Assembly (NCBI GenBank): GCA_964475205.1
Contig: CAYYVQ010000051.1
Span: 1-23,252, forward strand
DNA length: 23,252 nt
From: CAYSRM01 sp964475205
Lineage (GTDB): Bacteria; Verrucomicrobiota; Kiritimatiellia; UBA8416; CAYSRM01
Direction: 5' to 3'
Every line of letters starts with the position of its first letter. Within the stretch, counting starts at the first letter, position 1. The position numbers were made by a program, and so were the translations under genes. Positions 20,931 to 23,252 of the stretch are shown here, piece after piece. The notes beneath the pieces were generated by a model. It did not search any database. It saw only the letters and a program-made list of their open reading frames with translations, and was not told where the DNA came from.

Positions 20931-23035
20931 GCGTCAAGCAACTGAATGGCGCGCTTTGGATCAGTTGTGGGTTGCTCGCATTTGTAATGCCGGCATATGT
21001 ATGCAGTTGCTTTGCCTTTGATTGAGGTTTGTTCCCGGGTAAAAGGCGCCAACTTTGCCAGGGGCGGATCCTGATCAGGTCGGCGGAGCAGCACAATCTT
21101 GTTTGGCGAGAAGACCGACCTTAACGCTTCAAGCAATTTGTCGGCCCCTGTGGCGTCGCCATCTTCCACTATGACCACCTCGCAGGACGGTCCTATCCCG
21201 AAATCCAGCGCGCACATGAGCATTGCAAAACCAGAGGGAACCTTCTTTATGGCCAACGCGGCATTTCTTGCTGTTTCATCCGCTATTTTTTCATAGTCCG
21301 ATTGTGCAGTCATGCGCGCCAGCCTGAGAAGGTTCAGCATGGCAATTGAGTTGGCGGCAGGCACCGCGCCATCATATGTCTCTTTTCGACGGGCGGGCAG
21401 GTCCTCTATGTAATCCCCGGTAAAGAAGAAACCGCCGAGATTGCTGTCCCGGAAACCGCCGATCATTTTGTCCTGGATCTTTTTTGCGGCAGCCAGGCGC
21501 CTTGTGTCGAAATCGCTCTGGTAAAGCTCAAGCAAACCCCAAACAAAAAAAGCGTAGTCGTCGGCGTGAGCGTAGATACCGGCTTTGCCGTTTCGATATC
21601 TATGCAGCAGAACTGACCCGTCGAACATGTTTGCCAGGATAAAATCTGCCGCCTTGTTGGCCGCTTCAACATAGCGGGGCTCGGATAGGGCTTGCCCTGC
21701 CTTGGCCAGCGCGGCAATCATCAGGCCGTTCCAGTCAGTAAGGATTTTATTGTCAAGCGAAGGTTGGGTGCGTTTGTTTCGCTCCGAGACCAGAGTCTGG
21801 CGAATGTTTTTGATCTGGTTTTTCAATTTTTCAGGAGAGATATCCAGTCTTTGGGAAAGTTCCTCGATTGTGCCGGTCATATGAAGGATGTTTTTTTCGG
21901 CCAGCTCTTGTTCACCGCTGTTTTCAAAGTTGCCGGTTTTTCTTATATCGTAGACTGCGGTGGCGATATTTCTTTGATCGGATGTCAGCGCCCTGTCTAT
22001 CTCGTCGCTGGACCAGACATAGAACTTGCCCTCCACGCCTTCGCTTTCAGCGTTTTCAGACGAGTAGAACCCCCCTTCCGGGGATGTGAGATCTCGAAGA
22101 ACGTATTCACAGATGGAACGGGCTGTTTCGGCATAGATCGGATTGCCTGTTGCAAGGTGTGTTTCAACGTATGCAATAAGAAGAAGGGCCTGGTCATATA
22201 GCATTTTCTCGAAATGTGGTATTTTCCATTGGCGATCGGTGGAATAGCGGTGAAATCCGAAGCCCAGGTGATCGAAAATACCGCTTCTTGCCATGGCCTG
22301 TAGGCTTTGCTCAACCATATTCAAGGCCTTGTCTTTGCCGGTGCGTTTCCAATAACGAAGCAGATACATGAAGCTGTGCGGCATAGGAAATTTTGGAGCC
22401 GAGCCGAACCCGCCGTATTGATCATCAAACTGACGCAAGAAAGATTCATACAACCGGTCAAAATCCTCCGGCGATGGCGATTCGCCTGGTTCAGGTCCTG
22501 AATCGTGTAGCAATTCCATGGCGCGAGAGGCCGATTCTTGGAGATCCTCACGTTTGACATTCCACAGTTCCCTGATCCGTTCGCACAGTTCTATCATTCC
22601 AGGTCTTTGAAACCGGCCGTGGCTCGGCAAATAGGTGGCAGCGAAAAAGGGTTTCTTGTCCGGTGTCATCACGATGGACAGAGGCCACCCTCCGCTGCCG
22701 GTCATCGCCTGGCAAGCCGGCATATAGAGGTTGTCTATATCCGGGCGTTCCTCCCTATCCACTTTTATGGACACGAAAACTTCGTTCATCAGGGCTGCAA
22801 CTTCAGGTTTTTTAAACGACTCTCTTTGCATAACATGGCACCAGTGGCAGGACGAATAGCCTATGGACAGGAATATCGGTTTGTCCTTGCGACCGGCTTC
22901 TTCAAAAGCTTCCGGACACCATGGGAACCAATCTACCGGGTCGTCCGCATGCTGCAGAAGATAAGGACTGTTACTGTTGGTCAATCGATTTTCCGAATTG
23001 CTGTTATTTACAGAGTCTTTTACTTCAGGGTTCAC
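20924..23035 (-). CDS. YyaL-type thioredoxin-domain protein (DUF255, spermatogenesis-associated protein 20 family)
   Basis: The 703-residue protein opens with NRLTNSNSPYLLQHADDPVDW, then a thioredoxin-like domain with the CHWC motif (Cys63 to Cys66) in SIGYSSCHWCHVMQRESF. KVDREERPDIDNLYM and GGWPLSIVMTPD follow. The remainder is an (alpha/alpha)6 N-acylglucosamine 2-epimerase-like barrel with HFEKMLYDQA, LTDWNGLMIAALAKAG and YDGAVPAANS. The C-terminus closes with YICRHYKCEQP. Length and order match the family, whose function is poorly known. GTG at 23035 is the likely start, and the ribosome binding site is weak (AAGGG about 15 nt away). The gene stands alone on the minus strand, tail to tail with the transglutaminase gene. 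Confidence 0.9.
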   Translation of the reverse strand: MNPEVKDSVNNSNSENRLTNSNSPYLLQHADDPVDWFPWCPEAFEEAGRKDKPIFLSIGYSSCHWCHVMQRESFKKPEVAALMNEVFVSIKVDREERPDIDNLYMPACQAMTGSGGWPLSIVMTPDKKPFFAATYLPSHGRFQRPGMIELCERIRELWNVKREDLQESASRAMELLHDSGPEPGESPSPEDFDRLYESFLRQFDDQYGGFGSAPKFPMPHSFMYLLRYWKRTGKDKALNMVEQSLQAMARSGIFDHLGFGFHRYSTDRQWKIPHFEKMLYDQALLLIAYVETHLATGNPIYAETARSICEYVLRDLTSPEGGFYSSENAESEGVEGKFYVWSSDEIDRALTSDQRNIATAVYDIRKTGNFENSGEQELAEKNILHMTGTIEELSQRLDISPEKLKNQIKNIRQTLVSERNKRTQPSLDNKILTDWNGLMIAALAKAGQALSEPRYVEAANKAADFILANMFDGSVLLHRYRNGKAGIYAHADDYAFFVWGLLELYQSDFDTRRLAAAKKIQDKMIGGFRDSNLGGFFFTGDYIEDLPARRKETYDGAVPAANSIAMLNLLRLARMTAQSDYEKIADETARNAALAIKKVPSGFAMLMCALDFGIGPSCEVVIVEDGDATGADKLLEALRSVFSPNKIVLLRRPDQDPPLAKLAPFTREQTSIKGKATAYICRHYKCEQPTTDPKRAIQLLDAK

Positions 23036-23129
23036 GATGTTTGTTTTTCCCTTTTTCGGTGTTCTCTTTCAATTATTGCAAAAAAAATATGCCATGGCCA
23101 TCGGTGATACGCTGACTGACAGCTTCGTT

Positions 23130-23252
23130 TCACCTGACATTTAGCCGCCTGGTCACCCCGCATTTCTCACACTCCTCCGGCATAAACGTTCCATAGCACA
23201 GCCATTGCAGGCCAAAACCGGTTTGCCCGATCTTGATCCTCTTCATCCTTAT
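23130..23252 (-). CDS. Possible 3' end of a small Cys-pair protein, cut by the window edge
   Basis: On the minus strand the frame is open from the window edge to TGA at 23130-23132 and reads MKRIKIGQTGFGLQWLCYGT and then FMPEECEKCGVTRRLNVR. The CEKCG motif suggests half of a zinc ribbon. An ATG is at 23246, but the frame stays open beyond it. The bases encoding CEKCG also resemble the dispersed repeat arm, so coding status is uncertain. Confidence 0.3.
   Translation of the reverse strand: MRMKRIKIGQTGFGLQWLCYGTFMPEECEKCGVTRRLNVR

Overview
The window reads as chromosomal DNA from a Gram-negative bacterium of roughly 50% GC. It carries a TonB/ExbB/ExbD energy-transduction operon, an Sec-type lipoprotein, and an ArsR/sulfatase/GH42 debris field set among housekeeping genes. 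The sulfatase and GH42 remnants, the DUF3450-type TonB operon and the small zinc-ribbon and hypothetical genes fit the Planctomycetes-Verrucomicrobia-Chlamydiae group (for example Kiritimatiellota, Verrucomicrobiota or Lentisphaerota). That placement is an inference and not proven by any single marker. I see no tRNA, rRNA, CRISPR array, transposase or phage gene.

Layout. 1-585 has no gene but holds short repeats and two hairpins. 586-1998 is a region of decay: an ArsR-ArsC fusion whose phosphatase half has lost its middle, then a 5'-truncated sulfatase. 2099-7353 (minus strand) is a tightly coupled six-gene operon, in transcription order: DUF3450-like coiled-coil periplasmic protein, TtpC-like ExbB with a coiled-coil N-terminus, ExbB, ExbD, TonB, TPR protein. 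Four of the junctions overlap by 4-8 bp. This matches the gene order of the Vibrio TonB2 system as I know it. An ECF sigma factor (7567-8118) is divergent from it. Next come a MarC-family membrane protein, a GH42 beta-galactosidase remnant, purD overlapping an S41 protease-like gene that lacks the catalytic lysine, and an LMW phosphatase overlapping an RpiB-GlyA fusion. After these lie a metallophosphoesterase with a 200-residue charged coiled-coil tail, a membrane zinc-ribbon protein, a small hypothetical, dinB, an O-methyltransferase, a double-ACT protein, a transglutaminase-like lipoprotein and a YyaL-type thioredoxin-domain protein.

The strongest non-coding signal is a palindromic repeat family. 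Two full copies (8121-8240 and 17733-17937) each fill the gap between two convergent genes. One contains an extra 89-nt nested palindrome. Three or four half-copies lie elsewhere (about 2033, 11732, 19827 and possibly 23155). A separate 179-bp stretch at 19612-19790 is bounded by 17-bp inverted repeats and holds a 43-codon ORF.

How the genes work together: the minus-strand operon should power TonB-dependent uptake across the outer membrane, and the divergent sigma factor is a candidate regulator. No TonB-dependent receptor lies in the window. purD and the RpiB-GlyA fusion supply purine and one-carbon metabolism. The phosphatase-rpiB-glyA order resembles ywlE-ywlF-glyA of Bacillus subtilis.
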